A DNA stretch of 64,000 nucleotides from Asterella californica (lineage: Eukaryota > Streptophyta > Marchantiopsida > Marchantiales > Aytoniaceae). A program made the position numbers and the translations under genes. Below the pieces are notes generated by a model that saw only the letters and a list, made by a program, of their open reading frames with translations, had not been told where the DNA came from and did no database searches. Location of the stretch: assembly GCA_036924285.1 (NCBI GenBank), contig JAYKYS010000010.1, positions 10,205,001 through 10,269,000 on the forward strand. Reading direction: 5' to 3'. This document shows positions 36,780 through 48,365 of this stretch, in pieces. Each line of letters begins with the position of its first letter. Positions within the stretch are counted from its first letter, which is position 1.

Positions 36780-37880
36780 TGGAAGCGCCTTAAGCTACAA
36801 GGAGGTATACCTCAACCTGTGATATGTGATCTAGAATTGAAGCAGAAGCTGATCAAAGAGTTCCATGAGAGTCTATGAGCTAGTCATAGAGGAGTTTGGG
36901 CTACATTTGCCAAGATAATGAAGTATTGGTAACAAGGTATGTATAAGAATGTAGTACAATTTGTTTCTTTGTATACCTTGCCAGATGTATTTCAATATAC
37001 GTCATCGTGATGGGTTGCATCCTACGTATCCTTTAGCCATTCATTACAAATGGGTAGTTGATCTTGTAACTATGTCATTTAGGCTTGGACATATGAGATA
37101 TCTACCTCATATATCTATCTAATCAAGTTGAAGGCCGTGCCTTGAGGACAAAGACCATTGCTAGTGTTTCTACTTGAACATGTTATTTGTAGATATGAGT
37201 GTGTGGGAAAGATCACTACAGATAGAGGTGAGCTAGATTCAGAAAAAACATTTGAGATCTTCCAGCGATTGGGAATCAAGTTAGTGTTAACCACTGCTTA
37301 CAATCCTGAAAGGAATGACAAGAGTGAACGTGGTCATTCACTAATCATCAAAGCTTTGGTAAAAGCTTGCAAGGATAAGATCCGTGAATGGTCTAGAATA
37401 CTATCATTTGCTTTATGGATAGATTGTACTACTCATAATACTGTTATATGTTACATGTCAGCAGAGTTGATACTAGGACAAAAATCTATGATGCCGATTG
37501 AGGAGGTTGTGCCTACTTGGAATGTTTTGCCGTGGGAAGATAGTAGAAGTACGGAGAATCTTCTTGCATTATGGATCCAGCAGTTAGAACGAAGACCTGA
37601 GGATGTTGCCAAAGTTGTGGAAAGGTTAAAGATTGCTAGAGAGAGAAACAAAGACAGATTTGATAGGACTCATAGATTACAACCGAAGTCAGTTAGGAAG
37701 ATGATTGGGTGTTAGTCTATGATAGTAGTCTTGATAATCAGCATAGCACGATCAGAAAGTTTTCCAAGAGATGGTTTGGACCTTATGTGGTGTTAGAAGT
37801 TCATGATAATGTCACATACTCCTTGAGAGAATTAGATGGTGCAGTGCTCAAGATATCACCTTGCAAGTGATATCTTGAGG
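36780..37880 (+). pseudogene. Gypsy integrase with GPY-like tail, broken
   Basis: The zinc-binding half is recognisable across stops at about 36790-36990 (EFHESL ... SHRGVWATFAKI). Frame 37158-37715 holds the catalytic core with ITTDRGEL and the Glu-bearing NDKSERGH, and a C-terminal RERNKDRFDRTHRLQPKSVR. A following frame has KRWFGPYVVLEV, the GPY/F module that helps target insertion. Stops and at least two frameshifts are present. Confidence 0.87.
37847..37879. repeat. Perfect 13-bp hairpin at the gypsy integrase end
   Basis: Arms 37847-37859 (ctcaagatatcac) and 37867-37879 are exact reverse complements around the 7-nt loop cttgcaa. It overlaps the end of the GPY-like module and introduces or abuts a TGA stop. 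Confidence 0.85.
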
Positions 37881-38489
37881 ATCAAGCTCTTCAGAAGGAG
37901 AGGAGAGGACGAGAACATTGCAGAGTTTATTGAGGATGAAGCTGAAGACTCAATAGAGATTGAAGATGAGTTTGAAGTTGAAGTTGAAGAGCCTTGATCT
38001 AGATCTGGCACATATCGGAAGATGTGCAGATTTAGAGGGGGTGGATGTCTCACTACTTGACAACTATCTGCTACACCTCTACACCAACACTTGAGTTTAG
38101 TAGTTCTAGAAGTTAACTAAGTATTACTTCTAGTCCTTTGTGCATATATTTGACATCTTTGTATATCGTGTTAACACTATTATGTTATATATTTTGAGTT
38201 CTAATATGTTGATAGTATGTTATTTATCTTGTTCAAACATTCGTACGTTTGTGCAAGTGGTTTCATACTTATCTATGTTGTTCAAAGTACATAACTTTAG
38301 GTTTATCATGTGAATAGAATTTAAGCTCATAGGTTGTGCTTACATGTCACCCCTGCATGCTTTCTAGCTTGTTTAAGTTATCTTTTAGAGTTACATGTCA
38401 TTTTACATGTCTTCGCAAGAAGTTTAAAGTTTACGTTGACACTTTAGAAGCTTGACATGTAACCTATATGTGAAATTAAGTTGTCATGT

Positions 38490-39265
38490 GGATTGGGAGT
38501 ACAAAAAGACAAAGACGTGAAGCTATGAACTCTCATTGATCTATTTTTGTCTTTTGTGAAACTCTAAACTTAGAAGTAGAGGTCTTAGGGACAGTTTGAG
38601 CTTTTGATAAAGATATTCGAGGATATGAGAGCATAAGGTGAGAGAGCTCATCGTGCCATTCATTGTCAATGCAAATTTCGATCGATTTGGAGTAATAAAG
38701 AGATAGTATGTCAATTTGAAGTTCGGATTGAGCCAGAATTACATCACAATTGTTGATTTTGAGATTTTCGATGTCATTTGCAGCCGAATAGAGATAGGTT
38801 GCGTTCACTGTCAGTAGGACTACGACTGTCAAAAAGGTTTTATGTCATTGAGTGAGTGAATAAATCAAGACGATCGTTGAAGCAGAGGGGATCTAAAAAG
38901 CTCTCAATCTAGAGCAGTAACTTCCAAGCTCGAGATCTGGAGAACCTTGTACAACCAACAAGTCAAATTTCTCAAGGTTGTCCAGCATACTGTAGACTAT
39001 AAATCCTGTAAGATTGAGTAGAAGTTATTGATCCAATTTTCTGCTCTAGGTCGAAGTAGCCATCTGGGTATTAGAAATTGCTGTAATTTCTTTAGTAAGA
39101 ATGTTTTTGTCCATATCTCAGTGCTCAGAGCCGATCTCATACTGAAATTTTGTATGTGTGTTCAGTAAGGCCTCCTTTACATGTAATAGAAGTTTTGAAG
39201 TCTAAACCATCATATGTTCTTATTCTTGAGTGTAAAAGTTCACCGTCTGACTTTATTACTACTTT
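38490..39265 (+). repeat. Diverged repeat, copy 2 (possible 3' LTR of the gypsy element)
   Basis: Counterpart of 28280-29060, same orientation, downstream of the integrase. Alignment by eye shows interrupted identity with many indels, so if these are LTRs the insertion is old. The LTR would begin shortly after the purine tract at about 38033-38043. Confidence 0.5.
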
Positions 39266-39271
39266 TTAGAT

Positions 39272-39422
39272 CTGATTTTTGCTTTCTGAACATATTAGAG
39301 GACCCAACAGACTTGTGTAAGTGCTTATAGTGCCAAGTTATCTGAAGCTTATCTCTTGAGTAAACAACCATAGCCAAAACCCCAGTGCTTTCCTAAATAG
39401 ACGTATCACACTTTGACAACGT
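39272..39422 (+). repeat. Inverted-repeat arm A (LTR-like fragment)
   Basis: About 150 bp that matches the reverse complement of 41075-41228, including gaacatattagaggacccaa, acttgtgtaagtgcttatag and agacgtatcacac. It adjoins candidate LTR copy 2, so it is probably the terminal part of that LTR family. Confidence 0.85.
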
Positions 39423-41074
39423 CGGATGCAATCGATAGATATTACTGCTCAGACTCTTGTGAGCGCTTTGTCTACCGAGATGATAGAGACAAAGACTGGG
39501 GGCGAGGCAAGGAAAAATCGTCATCCTTAGATATCGTGAGATTTGACGAGAGATAATTTGGAGGTTGCAGCTAAGGCTGTTGATGTCTCGTGTGTGGATG
39601 CGGTTGAGTCCGTTGACGGTGAGAAGGAGAGGTCTGCTCATGATGTTGCTCAATAACAATCAATTGTTTCGTCTTCTATCTCTTATGTGATGACAGAGGA
39701 TATTTGAGAACTTGAGACTAGAGTCAAGCTTATAGGAGGAGAGGGACAGAGAATACAAAATGTCTTGATGGTTACATGAACTATTTTGCTTTCAGTATGA
39801 AGGATTTGGGTACCTTGAAAGGATCGAGTATACGGATTGAGTTGGCTAGTCCACATCAATCTTTTGACGCCTTTATAGGTATAGTGATATGGAGAGAACC
39901 TTGATCCAAAGTTGGATTCATGACTTATTTGAGACTGGTTTGATGAAGAGATCTTATGGAGAGTAGGCATTTGCTAATGTTATGCTAGCCAAGAAAGATA
40001 TGTATGACAACTACACTGATAGGCAGATGTGTGAAGACTAACATCTTATCAATCAGACATTTATATATATTTTGATTTTTAGATTAATTTAGTACAAATT
40101 TTCTACTTAACATTGATGTATTTTCAAACAACAACAAGCGGGCAAGAGTTCTCCAGAAGTTCATGTTGCATGCATATTTTGGACCCACTTGTGGGAAGAA
40201 GCTTTCATGTTTGCAACTCTTTTGTGGTTTCCAGTGAAGTTTCTCTTATCAACAAATATTACATCGTGCGACATCGATCAGTGATAAAAGAAATTCAACT
40301 TCGACAAAGATACATCTTGATACATGAGAAAAGCAGTTTCTGAAGAAATCATATCTTCGTCCACACTTCGACCAGAATATAACTTGCGTACGCATACACA
40401 TCGCTACATAACATACATCGTTGTCTAAACTACAAACTACATACACATAATAAAGCACAAAGTATCATATACATGTACAAGTTTACCACAATAATATGAG
40501 AACACATGCATAAACACTTGCCAACGAGGCAACAGATCACTCACAAATCAAGCCAAACTCACTCTCTGCTCATAGAGAATCCAAGTTCTTCTCACTAAGC
40601 GCATCTACCATAGCTTGGAGCTTGAAGACTCAACTCGAGAAGAGATGAGCAACTACAAGCTCCAACTTCAAATATACTCCTTGGTTATCTCAACCCCAAA
40701 AAACTTCTCTACTGGTACTAACAGCAATACCGGAACTACTTATACTAACAACGCTAACGACGCTAACGACCCACGTCACTTCGCACTCGATCAATCTAGC
40801 AACTGACAAAAATGACATGACAGCTGTCAGGCACGTACACATCGCTACACAACGTACATCGCTGTCTAAACTACAAACTACTACACATGACAAACACATA
40901 ATGTCATACACATACACAAGTATACCACAATCGTTCTCCTAGCTGACGGTTTGATCTCACGAACTCCGGATAGTCATCTGATCCAATTACGTGATATGCA
41001 CCTTCTTCGGTGCGAAGATCAAGAGACCGGGTGCTACGCGCTCCATCATTAATCGTCTGTCTACAATCCAGACC
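39423..41074. other. Spacer between inverted LTR-like arms
   Basis: No intact gene. It contains a partial copy of the AT-rich repeat end (40125-40185, ccagaagttcatgttgcatg) and two direct repeats of about 100 bp (40387-40490 and 40831-40935) that share atcgctaca-aac-tacatcg and ctaaactacaaactac. Confidence 0.5.
40387..40935. repeat. Pair of about 100-bp direct repeats
   Basis: Copies at 40387-40490 and 40831-40935, about 440 bp apart. Shared text: acacatcgctaca-aac-tac, tgtctaaactacaaactac and acaagt-taccacaat. They could be LTRs of a very small non-autonomous element or a partial duplication. No primer-binding site was identified. Confidence 0.7.
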
Positions 41075-41228
41075 ACGTTGTCGGAGTGTGATACGTCTAC
41101 CTAAGAAAACGTTGGGTTTCTGGCTGTGGTTGTTTACTCAAGAGGTAGGCTTCAGGTTATAACTTGGCACTATAAGCACTTACACAAGTCTGTTGGGTCC
41201 TCTAATATGTTCAGAAAGTAAAAATCAG
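41075..41228 (-). repeat. Inverted-repeat arm B (LTR-like fragment)
   Basis: Reverse complement of 39272-39422 with about 85-90% identity by eye. It belongs to a second copy of the same repeat family in the opposite orientation. Confidence 0.85.
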
Positions 41229-41579
41229 GTCAAACAAGTAATCGTAATGATGGGTCCATAGCCAAAGAGGTAGAGAACCATCCGTAGAGAACCATTACCC
41301 TAAAAAGAGAAACAAGTAACCACACTTTCAATCGAATTACGAGGCTATGAATTACGTTTGCAAGTTATCATTCAATCCTCTGACTGATGACGGATGTCTC
41401 ACGAGTGATGACATCCTTTTCTTTTCTTTTCTTCAGTCTTTATCCTCTTCTACGCGTTAGCATCGCTATACATCGATTGTGAAGAACAGAAAGGAAGAGG
41501 GATTTTTTGTCGCTTAGTGTATTTTTTGTATAAGGAGACGGTTAAGAGGAGAGAAAGAAAGAGAGAGTCGATTGTGAAA

Positions 41580-41776
41580 TGTTGATATAGTCTCAAGCTC
41601 TAGTAGATCGACGGCTAATACCAGCCGGAGTAGTTAAGATTGTTACGTACAATTAGTTAGAGGACGAACCCATCATTAACGTCTTCATTGTACTCACCCC
41701 CACTATATATACATGGAGAGGTGAAATCTCTCTCATGTCATTCCTATTTTACTTCTTTGTCTACTCGCTCTCTCAG
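41580..41776 (+). repeat. Truncated solo LTR of the copia 1 family
   Basis: On the + strand it starts tgttgatatagtc and continues ctctagtagatcgacggcta, and further on has ttcctattttacttctttgt. This is the reverse complement of the copia 1 LTRs, so the orientation is opposite. It stops after ctactcgctctctcag and lacks the last 30 or so LTR bases. No internal copia sequence adjoins it. Divergence from both copia 1 LTRs shows it is a separate, older insertion. Confidence 0.85.
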
Positions 41777-41842
41777 TAGGTAGTGTAGTTGCTCATCCAC
41801 TACTATGATGCCTATGTGATTCAAACCCATGTAACTCTGAAT

Positions 41843-42252
41843 TTATCTAAAGCATGTTTTTGTTTTCCAAGAGCGTGATGCTTCATGCAGAGTTTGGATA
41901 TTCTTCCACTTGTCCAAATTGCTTAGATGCTTGTTGAAGTCCAATGTCTTCTGAACGAGCCAAAGGTTTTAGATGACTGAACCGTGGTGGTGTTTCCAAC
42001 CGACATGTGCTATGTTGTGCTTTCTGCAGAATATGTCATCAAGAAACATGAACAACATGTGATTTCTAGCCTTGCACCAGATGGAATGACGAAGAGATTT
42101 GTGACTCATTTCTATAGTTTGGCAACCAACGTGCATTTGCAGAGAAGATGAAGGTTGTCTTCATTTCTCTTTGCATCACAATATAAGCACCACATGAGAG
42201 GATCATTCCGAGTCAAGTGAAATGCTCCGACGCATTCGTTACAACACATTTG
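41843..42252 (-). pseudogene. Unrecognised Cys/His-rich coding remnant
   Basis: The minus strand reads coherently as protein across one frameshift and one in-frame stop. It starts CCNECVGAFHLTRNDP, then MWCLYCDAKRNEDN, continues with SIWCKARNHMLFMFLDD and GWKHHHGS, and ends with KHLSNLDKWKNIQTLHEAS and KTKTCFR. Paired CxxC motifs and many His residues suggest a zinc-binding fold. I do not recognise the family. A transposase or a dead host gene are both possible. Confidence 0.45.
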
Positions 42253-42653
42253 TAAATAAGCTGCGATAACCATATGATGCAATAGCGCATTTCAAAGCTA
42301 AAATCTTTGATAAATATTCTTTATCTTCGATCGAATTCAGTGAGTGTTACGATTTCAATCAAGAGATAACGGACATTGTTTGCTGAAATCTCCGGATATG
42401 CTCTAGGAAAACATCACAGAATTCTTTTATTGACCTTCGATCTGATTTTTGGACATAAAGAAATTTAAAGCTAAAAAGATTTACTTTAATTTCAAAAAAT
42501 AGAATAGATATTTCAATTCATAAATACGATCATCCTTCGATAAACTACAGACTTTTCATTTGAATGTTAGAGAATCTTATGTTTTTAGCTTTGACACGCT
42601 GTAATGTTTTGCACTAATAATGTGAATTCTTTCTCCTTCTTTCTTCTTGCAAG

Positions 42654-42766
42654 CATGGAAAGAACGTTACGTTCAATACTTCGAGAAAGAACAATTGCGA
42701 TTCATATGGTCAGTAGGAAAGAGAGAATGGATAATGGCTAGAGCGCTTGATAAGAGATTCAACTAA
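42654..42766 (+). pseudogene. Isolated exon-like fragment, unrecognised
   Basis: A strong pyrimidine tract and acceptor (cttctttcttcttgcaag, to 42653) are followed by 36 codons reading WKERYVQYFEKEQLRFIWSV then KREWIMARALDKRFN and a stop at 42764-42766. The composition is protein-like (aromatic and charged) and unlike its AT-rich surroundings. No partner exon was found nearby, so it may be a gene fragment carried by a transposon or a decayed last exon. Confidence 0.4.
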
Positions 42767-43822
42767 ATGATAGGTGATCCAATGGATCACAGGGTCCAAG
42801 AATCATACGGCGATATCAAGTTAAAGGTCGCTCTTGATATCCATGAAAATTGTAATTCAAGATAGTGATGCCATAACTTCTTCTAATGACAGATGCGCAT
42901 ATTTTTCTCAACCATTCGCTTGGGTAATGCCTTGCTATGAGATTGTGTTGTAGAATAAATTTCTTGGAGCTATTTATGTTATTGGTATCTCTTTGATAAA
43001 TCTTGTATAATTTGAATATTTTTTGAAGTTAATCCATGATTCATCTTGTAGTTCTAGTGTTGTACAAATTTTCATCCTTGGTATTTTCAACCGACTAGGA
43101 TTCTGAAAAGCCGGGTTGAAAATGGTGTACAACTGGATATTTTACAGGTTAAAACTTTACAAAATGACAAAGTGTCTGTTAGAAAAACTGGAGAAACTAA
43201 TAAATGATTGAAATAAAGCGATTCTCGTTCATTACAGTCGGATAATTTTTAGATCCAGAAAAATTTTACCTCGATCACTGGTTTAAGATTTAACCAAAGA
43301 AAACCGCACAATGATATCGGGCATTGATCACTAACGTGTATGTACTCTCCATTGAAAAGACTAAGAGGAGTGCTAACGCAGAGGCTTCTTGGAGACACGA
43401 AATATGTTAAATTGCATGTTAAATGTTGAAGTGTTTCTTGCTGGTGAATTATGGGATTTAGGATCCATTGATTTCTTAGTCGATTAAAATATCTGGTTAC
43501 AATCAAGTCTTGTAAAAGATCATCTATATTCTGATTTGGCATTCCTCGGTAAAAGTGTTGTGAATTTTACGTGTCAATAAAGAAAAATAGTCAATGATTA
43601 TATCAAAAGTTGATTTTGTAATAATATAATTCTCATCAAAATTCTGAAATTTACATTCGGATAAGGTATATCATCTCTTCTTCTACGATGTTGACATAAA
43701 AAAGTTTTGTACTTTTACTCTTTGGTTATGGCGTCTTACTCCACATGGATGCATCGCCATATGATACCATCAACACATTAGGTTTAAAAAATTCAAATAT
43801 ACTCTTTGCGAGCAGTCGCAAG

Positions 43823-44710
43823 AGTAAATATGCATGCAACATGAACTTCTGGGGAACCTTTGCTCCTTTTTTGTTATCTGAAAGCACATAAAAATTACAC
43901 GAGAATTCTATATTAAATTTTAAAGAAAATAAAATTTAATACCTAGAGTTGCAGAACGGTCCAGAAATACCCAGAAAGAAAGAACTAGCAGAGAGATTAT
44001 TGACAAACATATTTAATTTGAACCAGACGTAAATTTATTATCTAACCTTTACTAACAAAAAAATTAAGTAATAAACTTATATATTTACCTATTCCATCAG
44101 AAAATGCAAAAGGTGAATAATACTCACGTCCTCCAAACATAGGCGTTGCTCAAACCTCATCCGTAAAATAATAACAAGATTAAAGTTACTAACCTCACCA
44201 CATAAATATAATAACAAATTAAAGTTAAACTCTATAAGTGTCAATAATACACTTCTCAATATGCATGCCACATGCACTTCTGGCCCGAGAAAAGAAAACG
44301 ACAAACGCTTTATGAGGAACAAGATACAACATTTGCTGTCGGTGATATAAAATTAAAAATCATTTTAGGAATATCGTTTCTTTCACCGCGTATGTCCTCA
44401 TGTGCTTGTTTAGGTTATAAATAAATAAATAAATAAATATATGTTAAGTAAATTTTTAAAATAAATATAATTTCAATTTGAATTATTTTATAATATTAAA
44501 AGAATCACGAATTACATCTGGATCCAGAGACAACCCATAAACACAAAGTGACAAGACACGCTCCTGAAAAAATATGACCGGGCTTTGTTCTCAAGTAAAT
44601 ATTAATTTATAAAATATTTAATAAATTATATTTAATAAATTAAACATGCCACCCTCTCCATTTGAAAATGAAAAGGGTGAATATGCACGCTCCCCATCTG
44701 ATCAATATCC
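43823..44710. repeat. Cluster of AT-rich MITE-like repeat ends
   Basis: Three pieces of one family. The piece at about 43823-43945 starts aaatatgcatgcaacatgaa then cttctgg. The piece at 44088-44300 ends with aatatgcatgccacatgcac then ttctgg. The piece at 44646-44700 has a foldback caccctctccat ... aaaagggtgaatatgcacgc. An AAAT microsatellite lies at about 44418-44440. No transposase is visible. Confidence 0.65.
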
Positions 44711-47700
44711 GCCTCTCGATCCAGTATTCGGAAGAAGACGAAAGAGAATCTTCTTCTTGAAACTCACAGGTTTAGAGCAAAGTTATCCGTCGGTTTCCTT
44801 TCTTATACAAGAATTCTCGTTGACGTGACACGTGGCTTTCCCTAAAGAGTACAAGGCCGCATGGGTTCTAACTAAATCTGATTATATCAAATATAGTTAA
44901 GTTGTTGTTGAAACCGTGAATTGCACATAAAAGAGCAGCAAACGAAACGTAAATCATAACATGCGTTGCAATGCATGGTTCAACTAATACAGATGGACCG
45001 CTACTCCAGGACCTACTCCAGTTAAAATTCATTACTGCTAAACATGGACTGGAAGGACAGTTACTCGGTGTGCTTTGGAACCTTACAGATGGACTCGCAG
45101 CGCCAAGAGAAAGATTGGTTTCGAAAGCGTCAAAAGAGCTGTTCGAAAACACCCTTCTGCTGCGAACTATCGTCAGTTTGGTAGTTTTCTTACGCATGTG
45201 GCAGACTGGTAGCAGGTCACTAGAGCTTGGTGGCTTTATCCCAAAATACAGCCGGGGTATTTCCGATGGAATTATCTAAACCGAATCTTTAAAAGTTTCG
45301 CATGCGGCAAGTGTTGCCAACGCGGTTTAGCACGCTATCAGGTTTTAGGGTAACATAAACCTATAGTCTTTATGAATAAAAGAGTAGAAATGTTTTCAAG
45401 TTATGATATTCTTCTGTCAGAAATATCAACAAATTTCTTTTATTTTCTTTTTTTTCTTTTTTTAAGCAAGTTTAGTCGGTGATGTCATATTTTAGGTCTT
45501 TTTTTACCATAGAGCTTTTTGCAACCGGAATTTGCTGCACTTGCACAGATTGAACTATCCCGGCAGGAAGATTTGACCTCACGTCCCCTGGCTAAGGGCT
45601 GCCAATATGCTAACGGTCGTTGGCGAATAGAAATAACTAGTGTAGTGATCAGTCATCGCAAGTTAACTTTTAAGCTCGACCATGTCAGATTTCACACTAT
45701 AGCAAAGTGGGTAAACGGCGACAAAAATGTTTTTAGCTGAGGTAATCCGGTACTAAACTTTGCACCGTCGAGTAGAGAGAGTGCATGTACATTTCTCCGC
45801 GAAGGAATAGATTAAGCGTGAGTTTAGATGTATAGCACAAGTCACGAGAGGGAGTGGTTTTTCAGTCCGTAAAGCATTTTGAGAAAATATTCTTAGCTTC
45901 TCAATGTCAACTCTATTCCTCTACACTTCTTTGTATATTCACTTCTTCCAAGTTCGGAATAGGGGAATATCCAAAGAGCTTTAATTTATCATGTAACTCT
46001 TCCGGTGAGAAATGTTAGATGATAAATTAAAGTTTATAAAAAATATATTTGTGTATAGGAGTGGAAGATGGAATTATGGCTCCTGAAGTGTCTTTTCACG
46101 TACAAGAGTTATGGGTTATGTCCGAAATTTACGGCATGTAATAGTAGCCACTCCAGCCCAGGAACGGAAGATCGAAAACTGTGCAACCGACGATCTCCAC
46201 CGCAAGCACGTTAGGTCCAAAAATGAAAGTCTCGCGCGGACGACTACCGTCACACAGCAAGCACATTAGATCAAAAATAATACTCTCCTCCACGCAACAC
46301 CGCGCAATGTCGAGAATTCAAAACCGCCCTAACCCGTCCCTACCTGGGTCCTACGCCAACCGGAAAAATGCCGCTCCTCTGCTTGGCGTCTTCTGGCTCC
46401 CGGCCGGATGTACACTTTTGTTACATATTGTCTGAAGCTTCATAATTCTCAGTTGTGTTCGAACGTGAGTGCTTACGCTCCACGCGTGGGCTTACAGGAG
46501 ATGAAAGACTATACACATCTGAAGATATTTTGAACTCTAAACCCACAACCCATTTCCCATCTAGACTCTCATCGGCTCTCGTTTTGGAGGAGGCCTTTAC
46601 AGCCCTAATCCATTCTTGGCAGACTGGAAGCCGAGGGGAGTTGATCTTTAGAACTGAGAAGCCAAGACCATGATCCTGGCTTGCACATGGTAAAAGTGAA
46701 AGAAATATAAAGATCAAGACTTTTGTTGAAGATGAAATTATTCAGTTATGTTTTGGAAAATAACATTTGAATATTATTGCTTAGCAAAATAATATATAAA
46801 GATTATAGTTAATCAACTTCAGTAATGATTTGTCAAATGTCTTTCCTGCGGAAGATGATTTATTGTACATAAAAACATTACAAAATAGAAAGAGGAGAGA
46901 TTTTATATTTCTAAAATCTTTATGTAGGATATAAACTTCTGGAGGGATTGGTTTATGTTGATAAACTTACCATGAACCACCATGTATGCTCTTTGTTGAA
47001 TATTAACATAGCTATTACTACCCAATGCAGGTTGGTATCTTTCATTTCTCCCTCCTAAACCGAATCTAAATAGTGGTTTGTCAGTTTTCTGAACTTGAAC
47101 CTAGTCTAAATAATAATGACATATCAACTTCCTGATCTAAACTGAAACCAAACTATGGTTTATCAATTTTCCGAACCTAGACCGTGGCTAACGAAAAATA
47201 GACTGATGGTTTAAATAAGCCACAGAATAATACAAAGAGAAAAAGACCAAATGGTTTATGTTTGAATGAGGGTATTCTCGTTTGAAAGTCATGGAATAAG
47301 TATAATTTTTGTCTAGTAGCGTAAGGTCACAGGTAAGAGACGTGAAATCACGAACGAATGCATAAATTGGACTATGAACTTAACGTCGCGAAAGACCTTC
47401 CCCATAGAGTAAGGTTTCGCATGGGCTGGGTTAGATCAGCAGAAATAAGACAAACGTGCTAAAATGATAAACTTCTTTTTCAAAAGTAACCCGAGCAGCG
47501 GTGCTTCTCTGGTCCTAGAATGAAAATCGTTCATACCCGACAACTGATTTATTAACATTTCAAGTAAGATTACCGAGAAATGAATTTATGATATTCGATT
47601 ATGATCCAGTTTTGCCCGTTGCAAAATCCATCGTATATCTAGTGTAAAGTCCATGTCTCTTCAACCGGTGATATTGGACTTTTTATTAAGATTGCACTTT

Positions 47701-47985
47701 TACAATGCGCACGTATAGAACAAACAGTACCAGATTATTTACCGTTCTGGTCTCACTACCTGGCCCATCCGAAGCCACCCTAAGCCACTTCTTCAGGCAC
47801 CGGCTTACGGCCTCTCGTAAGCCTATTGCCGGCGAGGCATTCCGTTATACATAAACTCCAGAGAATCCATTGTTGTCACCAAATTTATAAATTGCATTTC
47901 ACAAGTTGAATGTCTAAAGCGACTATGAAAGTTGTGCAAGGGGAGATTACCTGATAACCAAGTCCACGTGACAGAATAGTCATCC
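44711..47985. other. Region with no recognised gene
   Basis: Moderately GC-richer than its flanks. Open frames at 44971-45279 and 46455-46673 (+) have no recognised domain or splice context. An ORF-like piece in 44971-45279 contains GQLLGVLWNLTDG, but the resemblance is too weak to name. Confidence 0.4.
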
Positions 47986-48365
47986 ATCTCCTCCATTTTT
48001 ACGATGGAGGAGATAAATATGCAGGGGTTTAATTTATTATTTGATTTTTTAAGAAAAATTAAATAATACATTAATTTTACAGTAAATTAATATATAAATA
48101 ATTATAAGCTTTTTAATTTTAATTTTAAAAACACGGAAATTTATTTATACTTTAGATTTATATTATTTATATTATGAAATTTCGATTAAAATTCTTTATA
48201 TTATAAAATTTCGATTAAAATTAATATTTATATATTATTTTTATTATTTTTATTAGCTTGATATATAATTTTCACTTAATATTTATATATTTTCTCTATT
48301 TCAACAAGCGATCAAAAATTCCCAGAAGTTCATCCTGCACGCATATTTATCCATCTCTGTGGAAA
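47986..48365. repeat. AT-rich MITE-like element with foldback
   Basis: It begins with a perfect foldback: atctcctccat (47986-47996) and atggaggagat (48004-48014). About 250 bp of near-pure A/T follows, and it ends with cccagaagttcatcctgcac then gcatattta (to about 48355). The ends resemble inverted copies of one another (ataaatatgca). The internal A/T part, reverse-complemented, matches 56330-56430 (shared ttaagtgaaaat and atcaag). Non-autonomous, class uncertain. Confidence 0.6.

Larger units (their letters stand above)
31990..38050 (+). mobile_element. Ty3/gypsy element carrying a C5-methyltransferase domain, decayed
   Basis: Plus-strand remnants in the order gag, zinc knuckle, aspartic protease, cytosine methyltransferase, reverse transcriptase, integrase. 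Reverse transcriptase before integrase identifies Ty3/gypsy. No RNase H is visible between the reverse-transcriptase tether (to about 36720) and the integrase zinc region (about 36790), so an internal deletion is likely. Many stops and frameshifts interrupt every domain. After the integrase end a purine-rich tract (agagggggtgg, 38033-38043) could be the polypurine tract. Capture of C5-methyltransferases by retrotransposons has been described in a charophyte alga and a dinoflagellate; this copy appears to be of that kind. Confidence 0.88.

Noticed and set aside
44971..45279. 102-codon open frame as an armadillo-repeat protein
   Set aside because: Only a short GVLWNLTDG phrase is suggestive; there is no repeat periodicity and no splice partners.
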